A stretch of DNA of 64,000 bases from the NCBI GenBank assembly GCA_963697365.1, contig CAVONT010000017.1, positions 248,001 to 312,000 of the forward strand. Reading direction: 5' to 3'. This stretch comes from CAIXZV01 sp963697365. Its GTDB lineage: Bacteria; Chloroflexota; Limnocylindria; Limnocylindrales; CSP1-4. The notes beneath the pieces are model-generated. The model did not search any database, was not told the origin of the DNA, and saw only the letters and a program-made list of their open reading frames with translations. The stretch's first letter is position 1. The number at the start of each line of letters is the position of its first letter. Both the position numbers and the translations under genes were made by a program. Shown piece by piece: positions 1-13,439 of this stretch.

Positions 1-3792
<3,792 letters not shown>

Positions 3793-3833
3793 TCCCCGCG
3801 GGCCTGCGCCCCTGGGCTCCCTCGCCACCAGCC

Positions 3834-3860
3834 ATGAGCCCCGGATCCACCGGGGCTCAT
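3834..3860 (+). terminator. Hairpin after rpoC (11-bp perfect stem)
   Basis: The arm ATGAGCCCCGG at 3834-3844 and its exact reverse complement at 3850-3860 enclose a 5-base loop, 41 bases after the rpoC stop and before the promoter at 3907. There is no T-run after the stem, so it may be a weak or Rho-assisted terminator or a 3'-end stabiliser. Confidence 0.55.
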
Positions 3861-3906
3861 GCACGTCATCGCCAGGCACCGGGCTCGACAGGGCGCAGCC
3901 CGGGGT

Positions 3907-3936
3907 TTGACACTCCAAACGGCGCGTTGGTACACT
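3907..3936 (+). promoter_or_regulatory. Promoter of the rpsL (str) operon
   Basis: A perfect -35 box TTGACA (3907-3912) is followed after 18 bases by the -10 box TACACT (3931-3936). Transcription should start near 3943. It sits between the rpoC hairpin and rpsL and is the best housekeeping-type promoter in the window. Confidence 0.8.
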
Positions 3937-3942
3937 TCGCGG

Positions 3943-4095
3943 CCGTGGCCTTGAAGGGGTCCAGTGTGTGTTGTGCGCGCTGCATGCCGCTCCAAGATCC
4001 GTGCGGAACCCGCCGGAACTCCCCCGGCGACGGGTGGACCCGCCGGTCCAGACCACTATCGACAGACCACTCGTAACGAAAGGAGCCGCGTCTCC
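3943..4095 (+). other. Leader of the str operon
   Basis: About 150 non-coding bases lie between the predicted transcription start and rpsL. Together with 3793-3942 this makes a 303-base gap between genes. I see the hairpin, the promoter and a Shine-Dalgarno sequence (AAAGGAG near 4079), but no recognised riboswitch or ribosomal-protein leader. The length leaves room for autoregulation by a ribosomal protein; nothing in the sequence proves it. Confidence 0.4.
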
Positions 4096-4524
4096 GTGCC
4101 GACCATCAGCCAGCTCGTGCGCCACGGGCGGAAGCCGAAGATCTCGAAGGTCAAGGCGCCTGCCCTGCGCAAGAACTGGAACAGCCTGCGCCAGCGCCAG
4201 GTGCCGATCCCCGGTGCCCCCCAGAAGCGCGGCGTCTGCCTGCAGGTTCGAACGATGACCCCGAAGAAGCCGAACTCGGCTCTCCGGAAGATCGCGCGCG
4301 TGCGGCTCACCAACCAGATGGAGGTCACCGCCTACATCCCGGGCATCGGCCACAACCTCCAGGAGCACTCCGTGGTCCTGGTCCGTGGCGGCCGGGTGAA
4401 GGACCTCCCGTCGGTGAAGTACCACATCATCCGCGGCACCCTCGATGCCGCCGGCGTCAAGGACCGCAAGCAGGGTCGCAGCAAGTACGGGGCCAAGGTC
4501 AGCCAGGCGCCGGGTAGGAAGTAA
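4096..4524 (+). CDS. rpsL: 30S ribosomal protein S12
   Basis: S12 lies in the decoding centre and helps translational accuracy. The 142-residue product has the conserved core with PNSALRKIARVRL and the region around KKPNSA where streptomycin-resistance mutations occur. The GTG start at 4096 was chosen because it gives the normal N-terminus (VPTISQLVRHGR) and has AAAGGAG about 10 bases upstream; the frame is also open further upstream but that part is the leader. It is first in the rpsL-rpsG-fusA-tuf operon, and three bases separate it from rpsG. Confidence 0.98.
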   Translation: MPTISQLVRHGRKPKISKVKAPALRKNWNSLRQRQVPIPGAPQKRGVCLQVRTMTPKKPNSALRKIARVRLTNQMEVTAYIPGIGHNLQEHSVVLVRGGRVKDLPSVKYHIIRGTLDAAGVKDRKQGRSKYGAKVSQAPGRK

Positions 4525-4527
4525 GAG

Positions 4528-4992
4528 ATGCCGCGTCGTCAGTCGATCCCCCGCAAGGCCAAGTACCAGCCCGAGGCCAAGCGCGTCACGGACCATTTCC
4601 GCGCGAAGCTGATGCGTGACGGCAAGCGCACGCTGTCGGACCGCATCCTGCGCCAGGCGCTGGCCCGCGCCGAGTTCCAGGCAAAGCGCCCGGGGCTCGA
4701 GGTGCTCGAGGCCGCGCTGCGCAACGCCACCCCGATCATCGAGGTCAAGCCTCGTCGCGTCGGCGGCGCCACGTACCAGGTCCCGGTCGAGATCCGGGGC
4801 GACCGCCGGATGTCGCTCGGCGTGCGCTGGCTCGTCCAGTCCGCCCGCAAGCGCAATGGCAAGAGCATGAGTGAGAAGCTCGCCGCCGAGTTCGTCGACG
4901 CCTCAAACGGCCTCGGCGCCGCGGTGAAGCGTCGCGAGGACACCCACAAGATGGCCGAGGCGAACCGCGCCTTCAGCCACTTCAAGTGGTAG
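4528..4992 (+). CDS. rpsG: 30S ribosomal protein S7
   Basis: S7 nucleates assembly of the 30S head and contacts tRNA in the E site. The 154-residue product is close to the usual 156, with the N-terminal PRRQ signature (family form PRR) and the conserved MSEKLAAEF helix. ATG start three bases after rpsL; fusA follows after 27 bases. S7 represses its own operon in other bacteria, but no clear binding site was recognised here. Confidence 0.98.
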   Translation: MPRRQSIPRKAKYQPEAKRVTDHFRAKLMRDGKRTLSDRILRQALARAEFQAKRPGLEVLEAALRNATPIIEVKPRRVGGATYQVPVEIRGDRRMSLGVRWLVQSARKRNGKSMSEKLAAEFVDASNGLGAAVKRREDTHKMAEANRAFSHFKW

Positions 4993-5019
4993 TCCGATCC
5001 AGTAGGAGCTAGACAGATC

Positions 5020-7095
5020 GTGGTACGTGCCGTTCCGCTCGAGCGAACGCGGAACATTGGAATCATCGCCCATATCGACGCGGGGAAGACCACCGTCACC
5101 GAGCGGATCCTGTTCTACACGGGCAGGATCCATCGGACGGGCGAGGTTCATGAGGGCGCTGCCACCATGGACTGGATGGTCCAGGAGCAGGAGCGCGGCA
5201 TCACCATCACTGCCGCAGCCACGACTGCCTCGTGGAACGACCATCGGATCAACATTATCGATACGCCCGGGCACGTGGACTTTACCGTCGAGGTCGAGCG
5301 CAGCCTCCGGGTGCTCGACGGCGCGGTGGTGGTCTTCGACGGCGTCGCCGGAGTGGAGCCCCAGTCCGAGACGGTCTGGCGCCAGGCGGACCGGTACGAG
5401 GTCCCGCGCATCTGCTTCATCAACAAGATGGATCGCACGGGTGCGTCGTACTGGCGTTGCGTCGACATGATCCGCGAGCGCCTGGGCGTGCGCCCGGTGC
5501 CGATCCAGATCCCGATCGGCAGCGAGGCGGACTTCCAGGGCGTCGTGGACCTCGTGACGATGCAGGCGCTCATCTGGCGCGATGACGCGGGCAACGTCTT
5601 CGACAGTACCGAGATCCCGGCCGACATGGCTGCCGAGGCCCGCAAGTGGCACGACAACCTGCTCGAGGCCCTCGCCGACGTCGATGACGAGCTCGCTCAC
5701 AAGTACCTCGAGGGTGAGTCGTTCTCGATCGACGAGATCAAGCGCGGCATCCGCCTGGCGACCCTGCAGTACACGTGGGTGCCGATCCTCACCGGCTCGG
5801 CGCTCAAGAACAAGGGCGTCCAGCCGATGCTCGACGCGGTCGTGGACTACCTCCCGTCACCGCTCGACGTGCCCGCGATGCATGGCATCAAGCCGGGCAC
5901 CGAGATCGAGATCCTCGTGGATCCCGACGACGACGCCAACTTCTCCGCGCTCGCCTTCAAGATCGCCGCGGACCCGTTCGTCGGCAAGCTCGCCTTCTTC
6001 CGCGTCTACGGCGGCACCCTCAAGGCCGGCTCGTACGTCCTCAACGCGACGAAGGGCAAGAAGGAGCGGATCGGCCGCATCCTCCAGATGCACGCGAACC
6101 ACCGCGAGGAGATCGACACGGTCTACGCGGGCGACATCGCGGCCGCGGTGGGTCTCAAGGAGACCTTCACCGGCGACACGCTGTCCGACCCCGACCACCC
6201 GATCATCCTCGAGTCGATGACCTTCCCCGAGCCGGTCATCGAGGTCGCGATCGAGCCCAAGACCAAGGCCGACCAGGACAAGCTCGGCGTCGCCCTCCAG
6301 CGGCTGTCCGAGGAGGATCCGACCTTCCGCGTCAAGACGGACGAGGAGTCGGGCCAGACCCTGATCGCCGGCATGGGCGAGCTGCACCTCGACGTCCTCG
6401 TCGACCGGATGGTCCGCGAGTTCAAGGTGGCAGCCAACGTCGGCAAGCCGCAGGTCTCCTACCGCGAGACCGTGCGCCGCAAGGCCGAGGGCAACAAGCG
6501 CTTCGTCCGCCAGACCGGTGGCAAGGGCCAGTACGGCCACGTCGTCCTGACCCTGGAGCCCGGCGAGAAGGGCAGCGGGTACGTGTTCGTCGACAAGATC
6601 GTCGGCGGCACCATCCCGAAGGAATACATGAAGGCGATCGACCACGGCATTCGCGAGACCCTCGACACGGGTGTCTACGCGGGATACCCGATGGTCGACG
6701 TCAAGGTGACCGTCTTCGACGGGTCGTACCACGAGGTGGACTCGTCCGAGATGGCGTTCAAGATCGCCGCCTCGATGTCCCTGAAGGACGCCGTCGAGAA
6801 GGCGAGCCCGGCCATCCTCGAGCCGATGATGGAGGTCGAGGTGACGATGCCCGAGGAGTTCATGGGCGACGTCATCGGCGACCTCAACAGCCGGCGCGGG
6901 CAGATCGAGGGCATGGATCCCCGCGGCTCGACGCAGGTCGTCCGCGCGGCCGTGCCGCTCGCCCAGATGTTCGGGTACGCCACCGACCTGCGGTCGATGA
7001 CCCAGGGTCGAGCCAGCTACTCCATGGAGCTCAGCCACTACGCCGAGGTTCCGCCGAACCTCGCGGCCGAGCTCGTCGCCAAGTCGAAGGTCTAG
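5020..7095 (+). CDS. fusA: Elongation factor G
   Basis: GTPase that drives translocation of tRNA and mRNA on the ribosome. The 691-residue product has G1 AHIDAGKTT near residue 16, RGITI (switch I), DTPGH (G3), NKMD (G4) and GSA (G5), then the domain II-V architecture of canonical EF-G. The GTG start at 5020 has AGGAG about 11 bases upstream. It lies between rpsG and tuf as in the classical str operon. Confidence 0.98.
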   Translation: MVRAVPLERTRNIGIIAHIDAGKTTVTERILFYTGRIHRTGEVHEGAATMDWMVQEQERGITITAAATTASWNDHRINIIDTPGHVDFTVEVERSLRVLDGAVVVFDGVAGVEPQSETVWRQADRYEVPRICFINKMDRTGASYWRCVDMIRERLGVRPVPIQIPIGSEADFQGVVDLVTMQALIWRDDAGNVFDSTEIPADMAAEARKWHDNLLEALADVDDELAHKYLEGESFSIDEIKRGIRLATLQYTWVPILTGSALKNKGVQPMLDAVVDYLPSPLDVPAMHGIKPGTEIEILVDPDDDANFSALAFKIAADPFVGKLAFFRVYGGTLKAGSYVLNATKGKKERIGRILQMHANHREEIDTVYAGDIAAAVGLKETFTGDTLSDPDHPIILESMTFPEPVIEVAIEPKTKADQDKLGVALQRLSEEDPTFRVKTDEESGQTLIAGMGELHLDVLVDRMVREFKVAANVGKPQVSYRETVRRKAEGNKRFVRQTGGKGQYGHVVLTLEPGEKGSGYVFVDKIVGGTIPKEYMKAIDHGIRETLDTGVYAGYPMVDVKVTVFDGSYHEVDSSEMAFKIAASMSLKDAVEKASPAILEPMMEVEVTMPEEFMGDVIGDLNSRRGQIEGMDPRGSTQVVRAAVPLAQMFGYATDLRSMTQGRASYSMELSHYAEVPPNLAAELVAKSKV

Positions 7096-7104
7096 GAAGG
7101 GTCT

Positions 7105-7120
7105 GCTCGCCCCGGCGAGC
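7105..7120 (+). other. Small inverted repeat between fusA and tuf
   Basis: GCTCGCC (7105-7111) and GGCGAGC (7114-7120) can form a short hairpin in the 46-base gap just upstream of the tuf ribosome binding site (AGAGGAG near 7128). It may tune tuf expression relative to fusA; it is too small to call a terminator. Confidence 0.3.
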
Positions 7121-7141
7121 GAGCAAGAGGAGCACGCCAGC

Positions 7142-8341
<1,200 letters not shown>

Positions 8342-8348
8342 GGACGAG

Positions 8349-8657
8349 ATGGCGAAGCAGCGGATCCGGATCCGCCTCAAGGCCTACGACCACCGGCTGC
8401 TCGACCAGTCGGCAGCCCAGATCGTCGAGACCGCCCAGCGCACTGGCGCCGACGTGGTCGGTCCGGTCCCGCTGCCGACGCGGATCGAGAAGTTCACGGT
8501 CCTCCGGTCGCCGTTCATCGACAAGGACTCCCGGGAGCAGTTCGAGATCCGCACCCACAAGCGGCTCATCGACATCCTGGACCCCTCGTCGAAGACGGTC
8601 GACGCCCTGATGCGACTCTCGCTGGCTGCGGGCGTCGACATCGAGATCAAGATGTGA
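8349..8657 (+). CDS. rpsJ: 30S ribosomal protein S10
   Basis: S10 is part of the 30S head and, as NusE, joins NusB in transcription antitermination. 102 residues with the typical RIRLKAYDHRLLDQSA start and the FEIRTHKRLIDI motif. It is the first gene of the S10 operon, 7 bases behind tuf. Its stop codon overlaps the rplC start region. Confidence 0.98.
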   Translation: MAKQRIRIRLKAYDHRLLDQSAAQIVETAQRTGADVVGPVPLPTRIEKFTVLRSPFIDKDSREQFEIRTHKRLIDILDPSSKTVDALMRLSLAAGVDIEIKM

Positions 8658-9277
8658 TGAGCCAGCACACGATTGGCCTGATCGGCCGCAAGGTGGGCAT
8701 GACCCAGGTCTTCCAGCCTGATGGGACCATGATCGCCGTGTCGGTCGTCCAGGTGACCCCCAACACCGTGACGCGTCTCCGGACGGCCGAGCGTGACGGC
8801 TACACCGCCGTCCAGCTCGGCGCCGGCGAGCGCAAGAAGCTCACGAAGCCGCTCGCCGGCCAGCTCAAGGATCTCCCGCGCGTGCGCACGATCCGCGAGT
8901 TCCGCCTCGACGACGTGGATGGCTACAGCGTGGGCCAGCAGATCTCCGTGGCCGACGTGTTCACCGAGGGTGAGCTCGTCGACATCACCGGGATCTCGAA
9001 GGGCCAGGGCTTCGCCGGCACCGTGAAGCGTCACAACTTCTCGCGCGGTCCGAAGACCCACGGTTCCGACAGCTACCGCAAGCCGGGCTCCATCGGCCCC
9101 GGCACCACGCCCGGGCGTGTCTACAAGGGCCTCAAGATGGGGGGCCACATGGGACACGAGCGGGTCACGATCAAGAAGCTTCGCGTCGTCCGTGTGGATG
9201 CCGAGCGGAACCTGATCCTGGTCAAGGGATCGGTTCCCGGTGCACCCGGCGCACTGACGTTCGTCAAGAAGGCGTGA
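8657..9277 (+). CDS. rplC: 50S ribosomal protein L3
   Basis: L3 is an early-assembly protein near the peptidyl transferase centre. 206 residues from ATG 8657, whose A is the last base of the rpsJ stop; a GTG at 8654 would add one residue. The IGLIGRKVGMTQVF start and the GSIGPGTTPGRVYKG loop identify it. It is translationally coupled to rpsJ and to rplD. Confidence 0.98.
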   Translation: MSQHTIGLIGRKVGMTQVFQPDGTMIAVSVVQVTPNTVTRLRTAERDGYTAVQLGAGERKKLTKPLAGQLKDLPRVRTIREFRLDDVDGYSVGQQISVADVFTEGELVDITGISKGQGFAGTVKRHNFSRGPKTHGSDSYRKPGSIGPGTTPGRVYKGLKMGGHMGHERVTIKKLRVVRVDAERNLILVKGSVPGAPGALTFVKKA

Positions 9278-9918
9278 CGATGCCGCAGACCACCCTCTAC
9301 GACCGCACCGGCGCCGCCGTCGGGAGCGTCGACCTCAACGAGGTGCTGTTCGCAGCCCCCGTGAACGAGGCCGTGCTCCACCAGGCAGTCGTCGCACAGC
9401 TGGCAGGCCGCCGGCTCGGAACCCATGACACCAAGACCCGCGGCGAGGTCCGTGGCGGTGGCCGGAAGCCCTATCGCCAGAAGGGCACCGGCCGCGCCCG
9501 CCAGGGCTCGCGCACCGCGCCCCACTACAAGGGCGGCGGCGTTGTGTTCGGCCCGCACCCGCGGAGCTACGAGCAGAAGCTGCCCAAGAAGATGCGCCGC
9601 CTGGCGCTCCGCTCGGCGCTGACCGCCAAGCTCAACGACGACGCGATCCGCGTGGTCGATGCGTTCGGCATGGCCGACGAGCCCAAGACCAGGGTGTTCG
9701 CGGGCGTGCTCGCGGCGCTCGGCGCGGGCGACGGTCACGGCAAGCGCGTGCTGGTCGTGGCGCCCGCCAAGGACGCCATGCTGCTCCGCTCGGCCGCCAA
9801 CCTGCCGTCCGTCTCGGTGATCCTCGCCGACTCGCTCAACGTCGTCGATCTGCTCAACGCGGACGCGATCCTGATCGAGCAGCCGGCCCTGGCCCGCATC
9901 GAGGAGGTGTACGCGTGA
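9274..9918 (+). CDS. rplD: 50S ribosomal protein L4
   Basis: L4 lines the peptide exit tunnel and regulates the S10 operon in some bacteria. 214 residues, with the extended loop GRKPYRQKGTGRARQGS that reaches into the tunnel. GTG 9274 overlaps the rplC stop; ATG 9280 is an equally possible start. The stop overlaps the GTG of rplW. Confidence 0.97.
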   Translation: MTMPQTTLYDRTGAAVGSVDLNEVLFAAPVNEAVLHQAVVAQLAGRRLGTHDTKTRGEVRGGGRKPYRQKGTGRARQGSRTAPHYKGGGVVFGPHPRSYEQKLPKKMRRLALRSALTAKLNDDAIRVVDAFGMADEPKTRVFAGVLAALGAGDGHGKRVLVVAPAKDAMLLRSAANLPSVSVILADSLNVVDLLNADAILIEQPALARIEEVYA

Positions 9919-10230
9919 GCGCCCTCACCGCCGCCGACATCATCCTCCGCCCGGTGATCTCCGAGAAGTCCATCGACGAGTCCGGGCGCGGGCAAGTACA
10001 CCTTCGCCGTCCACGACAAGGCCAACAAGATCCAGATCAAGGCCGCCGTCGAGGAACTCTACGCGAAGGAGAAGGTGACCGTCGTCGCCGTCAACGTGCT
10101 GACGACGAAGCCCAAGGAGAAGCGCCGCGGCACCAAGCGCGGCCGGATCACGGGCTACACCTCGTCCTGGCGCAAGGCCATCGTCACCCTGGCTCCCGGC
10201 CAGAAGATCGAATTCTTCGAGGGAGTGTAA
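9915..10230 (+). CDS. rplW: 50S ribosomal protein L23, frameshifted as given
   Basis: L23 sits at the tunnel exit and docks trigger factor and SRP. The GTG start gives SALTAADIILRPVISEKS, the normal L23 N-terminus. At about 9990 an extra G (cgc[g]ggcaag) shifts the frame: the rest of L23 (GKYTFAVHDKANKIQIKAAV through GQKIEFFEGV) continues in the +1 frame to TAA at 10228. Removing one base restores a 104-residue protein of normal length. Without correction the first frame runs on into rplB and makes a false L23-L2 fusion. L23 is universal and single copy, so an indel error is the likely cause. Confidence 0.93.
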
Positions 10231-10232
10231 GG

Positions 10233-11063
10233 ATGCCGCTCCGAAGCTATAAGGCGACCTCGCCCGGCCGCCGGTGGATGACCCGCTCGACGTTCGAGGA
10301 GATCACCACCGACAAGCCGCACAAGCCGCTCCTCGAGCCGATGAAGCGCGGCTCCGGGCGCAACAACAAGGGCCGTCTCACCGTGCGCCATCGCGGCGGC
10401 GGCGAGAAGACCCACTACCGCCGGATCGACTTCAAGCGGGACAAGTTCGGCGTGCCGGCGAAGCTGGCCACGATCGAGTACGACCCGAACCGGTCGGCCC
10501 GCATCGGCCTGCTCCACTACCGCGACGGCGAGAAGCGCTACATGCTCCTCCCGCACGGCCTCAAGGTGGGCGATGTGGTGGTCTCCGGGCCGGATGCCGA
10601 GGCGCGCGTGGGCAATGCGCTGCCGCTCGCCAACATCCCGCTGGGCACCACGGTCCACAACATCGAGCTCGTGCCCGGCAAGGGCGGCCAGATGGTCCGC
10701 TCCGCCGGGACGTCGGCCCAGCTGCTCGCGAAGGAGGGCGACTTCGCCACCCTGCGCATGCCGTCGGGCGAGATGCGGCGCGTCCCGTTGCGCTGCATCG
10801 CGACCATCGGCCAGGTCGGCAACCTCGATCACGAGAACCAGAGTCTCGGCAAGGCCGGACGCGCCCGTCACATGGGCCTGCGTCCGGAGGTCCGCGGCGT
10901 TGCGATGAACCCGCGGGACCATCCCCACGGTGGCGGCGAGGGCAAGTCCCCCACGGGCATGCCCCCGAAGACGCCTTGGGGCAAGCCGGCGATGGGCTAC
11001 CGGACTCGGCGCGGCAAGACGCAGAACCGGCTCATCGTCCGCAGCCGTCATCGCAAGTCGTAA
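10233..11063 (+). CDS. rplB: 50S ribosomal protein L2
   Basis: L2 supports the peptidyl transferase centre and subunit joining. 276 residues from ATG 10233 (SD TAAGGA just upstream), with the conserved NPRDHPHGGGEGKSP loop containing the functionally important His. The frame is open upstream only because of the rplW frameshift. It is followed by rpsS after 16 bases with AGGAGAGGAG as ribosome binding site. Confidence 0.98.
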   Translation: MPLRSYKATSPGRRWMTRSTFEEITTDKPHKPLLEPMKRGSGRNNKGRLTVRHRGGGEKTHYRRIDFKRDKFGVPAKLATIEYDPNRSARIGLLHYRDGEKRYMLLPHGLKVGDVVVSGPDAEARVGNALPLANIPLGTTVHNIELVPGKGGQMVRSAGTSAQLLAKEGDFATLRMPSGEMRRVPLRCIATIGQVGNLDHENQSLGKAGRARHMGLRPEVRGVAMNPRDHPHGGGEGKSPTGMPPKTPWGKPAMGYRTRRGKTQNRLIVRSRHRKS

Positions 11064-11079
11064 GGAGAGGAGCTAGAGC

Positions 11080-11364
11080 ATGTCACGTTCGGTCAAGAAG
11101 GGACCGTTCGTCCAGCCCCGGCTTCTCGCCCGGGTGCAGGACATGAACAAGCGGAACGAGCGCAAGGTTCTCAAGACCTGGTCGCGCGCCTCCGTCATCT
11201 TCCCTGACTTCATCGGCCACACGATTGCCGTCTACAACGGCAAGAAGCACGTGCCGGTGTACGTCACGGAGAACATGGTCGGCCACCGCCTCGGCGAGTT
11301 CGCGCCCACCCGCAACTATCGCGGGCATGGCAAGAACGCCGACCGGTCCGGCGGACTGCGGTAG
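11080..11364 (+). CDS. rpsS: 30S ribosomal protein S19
   Basis: S19 is a 30S head protein that contacts the A-site finger bridge. 94 residues beginning SRSVKKGPFV, with the TRNYRGHGK region near the C-terminus. Standard place between rplB and rplV. Confidence 0.98.
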   Translation: MSRSVKKGPFVQPRLLARVQDMNKRNERKVLKTWSRASVIFPDFIGHTIAVYNGKKHVPVYVTENMVGHRLGEFAPTRNYRGHGKNADRSGGLR

Positions 11365-11377
11365 GGAGACGAAGCAG

Positions 11378-11716
11378 ATGCGCGTTTCCGCTACCGCCAA
11401 GTACCTGCGCGGCTCCACCCGGAAGGCCCGCCTCATCACCGAGGCGATCAAGGGCAAGCCGGTGGAGGAGGCGCAGGCCGCCCTGCGGTTCATGCCGCAG
11501 GCAGCTGCCCGCGACGTCCTTCGCGTCCTCAACAGCGCGACGGCCAACGCTGAGAACAACCTGAATCGCTCCGCAGACGAACTCTACGTCGCGGACGCGA
11601 TCGCGAACGAGGGCCCCACGATCAAGCGGTGGCGTCCCCGGGCCCAGGGTCGGGCATTCCCGATCCACAAGCCCATGACGCACATCACGGTCGTCGTGGC
11701 CGATCGGGAGGCCTAG
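11378..11716 (+). CDS. rplV: 50S ribosomal protein L22
   Basis: L22 spans the 50S subunit with a beta-hairpin in the exit tunnel. 112 residues from ATG 11378; the start was chosen for the normal N-terminus RVSATAKYLRGS and an upstream GGGAG. The hairpin segment RWRPRAQGRAFPIHKP and the final THITVVV strand are conserved. Two bases separate it from rpsC. Confidence 0.97.
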   Translation: MRVSATAKYLRGSTRKARLITEAIKGKPVEEAQAALRFMPQAAARDVLRVLNSATANAENNLNRSADELYVADAIANEGPTIKRWRPRAQGRAFPIHKPMTHITVVVADREA

Positions 11717-11718
11717 GC

Positions 11719-12408
11719 ATGGGACACAAGGTCCATCCGTACGGCTACCGCCTGGGCTATACCCGAACGTGGACTGCCAAGTGGTACGCCGACAAGGAGT
11801 ACACCGCCCTCCTTCGTGAGGACATCTCGATCCGGCAGCTGCTCGACAAGCGGCTCGCCAACGCCAGCGTGAGCGGCGTCGAGATCGAGCGCGGCATCAA
11901 CCACGTCACGGTTGCGATCCACACGGCGAAGCCCGGGATCGTGATCGGCCGCGGCGGCCAGAACGTCGAGGTCCTGCGCAAGGACATCGGCGACCTGACC
12001 AAGCGCAAGGTCAAGCTGGAGATCAAGGAGATCCGCCAGCCCGAGCTTGACGCCTATCTCGTCGCGCTCAACATCGCGCAGCAGCTCACCCGCCGCGTCG
12101 CCTACAAGAAGGCGATGAAGCAGTCCATCCAGCGTTCCATGAAGGCGGGCGCGAAGGGCGTGAAGATCGCCCTGGCCGGCCGTCTCGGCGGGTCGGAGAT
12201 GGGCCGCCGCGAGTGGGACCGCGAAGGCCGGATCCCGCTCGGGACCCTGCGCGCGGACATCAGCTACGGGCAGATCCACGCCCATACGACCTACGGGCGC
12301 ATCGGCGTCAAGGTCTGGATCTACCGGGGCGAGATCCCCGTGGAGCGCAAGCGCCGTGAGGCCGCTGCTCCCGCCAGCGCAGCGGCGACCGCCGCGCAGG
12401 GGGGCTGA
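11719..12408 (+). CDS. rpsC: 30S ribosomal protein S3
   Basis: S3 forms part of the mRNA entry channel and its helicase activity. 229 residues from ATG 11719, starting GHKVHPYGYRLG. The KH domain motif IVIGRGGQNVE and the C-terminal GVKVWIYRGE are present. The Ala-rich tail after residue ~212 is not conserved. Confidence 0.98.
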   Translation: MGHKVHPYGYRLGYTRTWTAKWYADKEYTALLREDISIRQLLDKRLANASVSGVEIERGINHVTVAIHTAKPGIVIGRGGQNVEVLRKDIGDLTKRKVKLEIKEIRQPELDAYLVALNIAQQLTRRVAYKKAMKQSIQRSMKAGAKGVKIALAGRLGGSEMGRREWDREGRIPLGTLRADISYGQIHAHTTYGRIGVKVWIYRGEIPVERKRREAAAPASAAATAAQGG

Positions 12409-12412
12409 CACC

Positions 12413-12850
12413 ATGCTGATGCCCCGTCGCGTCAAGCACCGCAAGGTGATGCGCGGCCGCATGTCGGGCACCTCGAAGGGCGCCACGACCGTGGCCTTCG
12501 GCGAGTACGGCCTGGCGACCCTCGAGCCGGCGTGGATCACCTCCCGCCAGATCGAGGCCGCGCGCCGCGCGATGACCCGCTCGATCAAGCGCGGTGGCAA
12601 GGTCTGGATCCGGATCTTCCCGGACAAGCCCGCCACCAAGAAGCCCGCCGAGACCCGGATGGGTTCCGGCAAGGGTGCCCCGGATCACTGGGTGGCCGTC
12701 GTCCGCCCGGGCCGGATCATGTTCGAGATGGCCGGCGTCGACCGCGAAGCTGCGGTCGAAGCCATGCGCCTGGCGGCCCACAAGCTCCCGGTGGCGACCA
12801 AGGTCGTCTACCGCGAGACCGCGAAGGAGGTCACCGATGGAGATCGGTGA
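12413..12850 (+). CDS. rplP: 50S ribosomal protein L16
   Basis: L16 organises the A-site region of the 50S subunit. 145 residues starting LMPRRVKHRKVMRGRMSG; the motif KPAETRMGSGKGAP (region near the A-site tRNA) is intact. ATG 12413 lies four bases after the rpsC stop; its 3' end overlaps rpmC by 14 bases. Confidence 0.98.
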   Translation: MLMPRRVKHRKVMRGRMSGTSKGATTVAFGEYGLATLEPAWITSRQIEAARRAMTRSIKRGGKVWIRIFPDKPATKKPAETRMGSGKGAPDHWVAVVRPGRIMFEMAGVDREAAVEAMRLAAHKLPVATKVVYRETAKEVTDGDR

Positions 12851-13043
12851 GATCCGGAAGCTGACCGACCGGGAGCTCGACGACCGGCTCAAGGAGGCCA
12901 AGCAGGACCTCTGGCAGGCCCGGTTCGCCCTCTCGACGCGCCAGTTGAAGGACTACAGCCAGATCCCGGCGACCCGACGGACCATCGCCCGGATCCTCAC
13001 CGTCCAGCGTGAGCGCGCCACCGCGCCGCGCTCGGCCGAGTAG
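12837..13043 (+). CDS. rpmC: 50S ribosomal protein L29
   Basis: Small two-helix protein at the tunnel exit near L23. 68 residues starting MEIGEIRKLTDREL with the ATRRTIARILTVQRER helix. ATG 12837 lies inside the end of rplP, a tight coupling typical of the S10 operon. Confidence 0.97.
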   Translation: MEIGEIRKLTDRELDDRLKEAKQDLWQARFALSTRQLKDYSQIPATRRTIARILTVQRERATAPRSAE

Positions 13044-13052
13044 GAGGCCGGG

Positions 13053-13439
13053 ATGCCTGTTTCAGGAGCAGCAAGCCCCGTGAAGGGACAGCGGAAGACC
13101 AAGGTCGGCCGCGTCGTGAGCGACAAGATGGACAAGACGATCGTCGTGTCCGTCGAGCGCCTGACGCGACACCGGCTCTACAAGCGCGTCATGAAGGCCT
13201 CGACGAAGTTCGCGGCCCATGATGAGCTCAACGAAGCGAAGATCGGCGACACGGTCCTCATCGAGGAGTCGCGTCCCCTCTCCGCCACCAAGCGCTGGCG
13301 CCTGGTGTCGGTCCTCTCCCGTGCGGGCGAGGAGCGGGCCGGGGTCATCATCCCGTCCGAGGAGGCCGCGACCACCGAGGCGATCCACGGCGCCGCGCAC
13401 CCCGGCAGGCATGCCGAGGGTGAGGAGGGCCAGGCGTGA
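13053..13439 (+). CDS. rpsQ: 30S ribosomal protein S17 with extended tail
   Basis: S17 is a primary 16S rRNA-binding OB-fold protein. The core GRVVSDKMDKTIVVSVERL to ESRPLSATKRWRLVSVL is typical. At 128 residues it is longer than the usual 80-90: a C-terminal Ala/Glu-rich extension of about 35 residues follows the core and is presumably disordered. ATG 13053 with GGAGGC upstream. The stop overlaps the rplN start. Confidence 0.96.
   Translation: MPVSGAASPVKGQRKTKVGRVVSDKMDKTIVVSVERLTRHRLYKRVMKASTKFAAHDELNEAKIGDTVLIEESRPLSATKRWRLVSVLSRAGEERAGVIIPSEEAATTEAIHGAAHPGRHAEGEEGQA

Noticed and set aside
9984..9992. Programmed frameshifting in rplW
   Set aside because: No slippery heptamer, stop codon context or downstream pseudoknot seen, and no precedent known to me; similar breaks occur in many unrelated genes of the window.
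9915..11063. Apparent L23-L2 fusion protein
   Set aside because: Created by the rplW frameshift; the real end of L23 and its stop lie in the next frame just before a normal rplB start.
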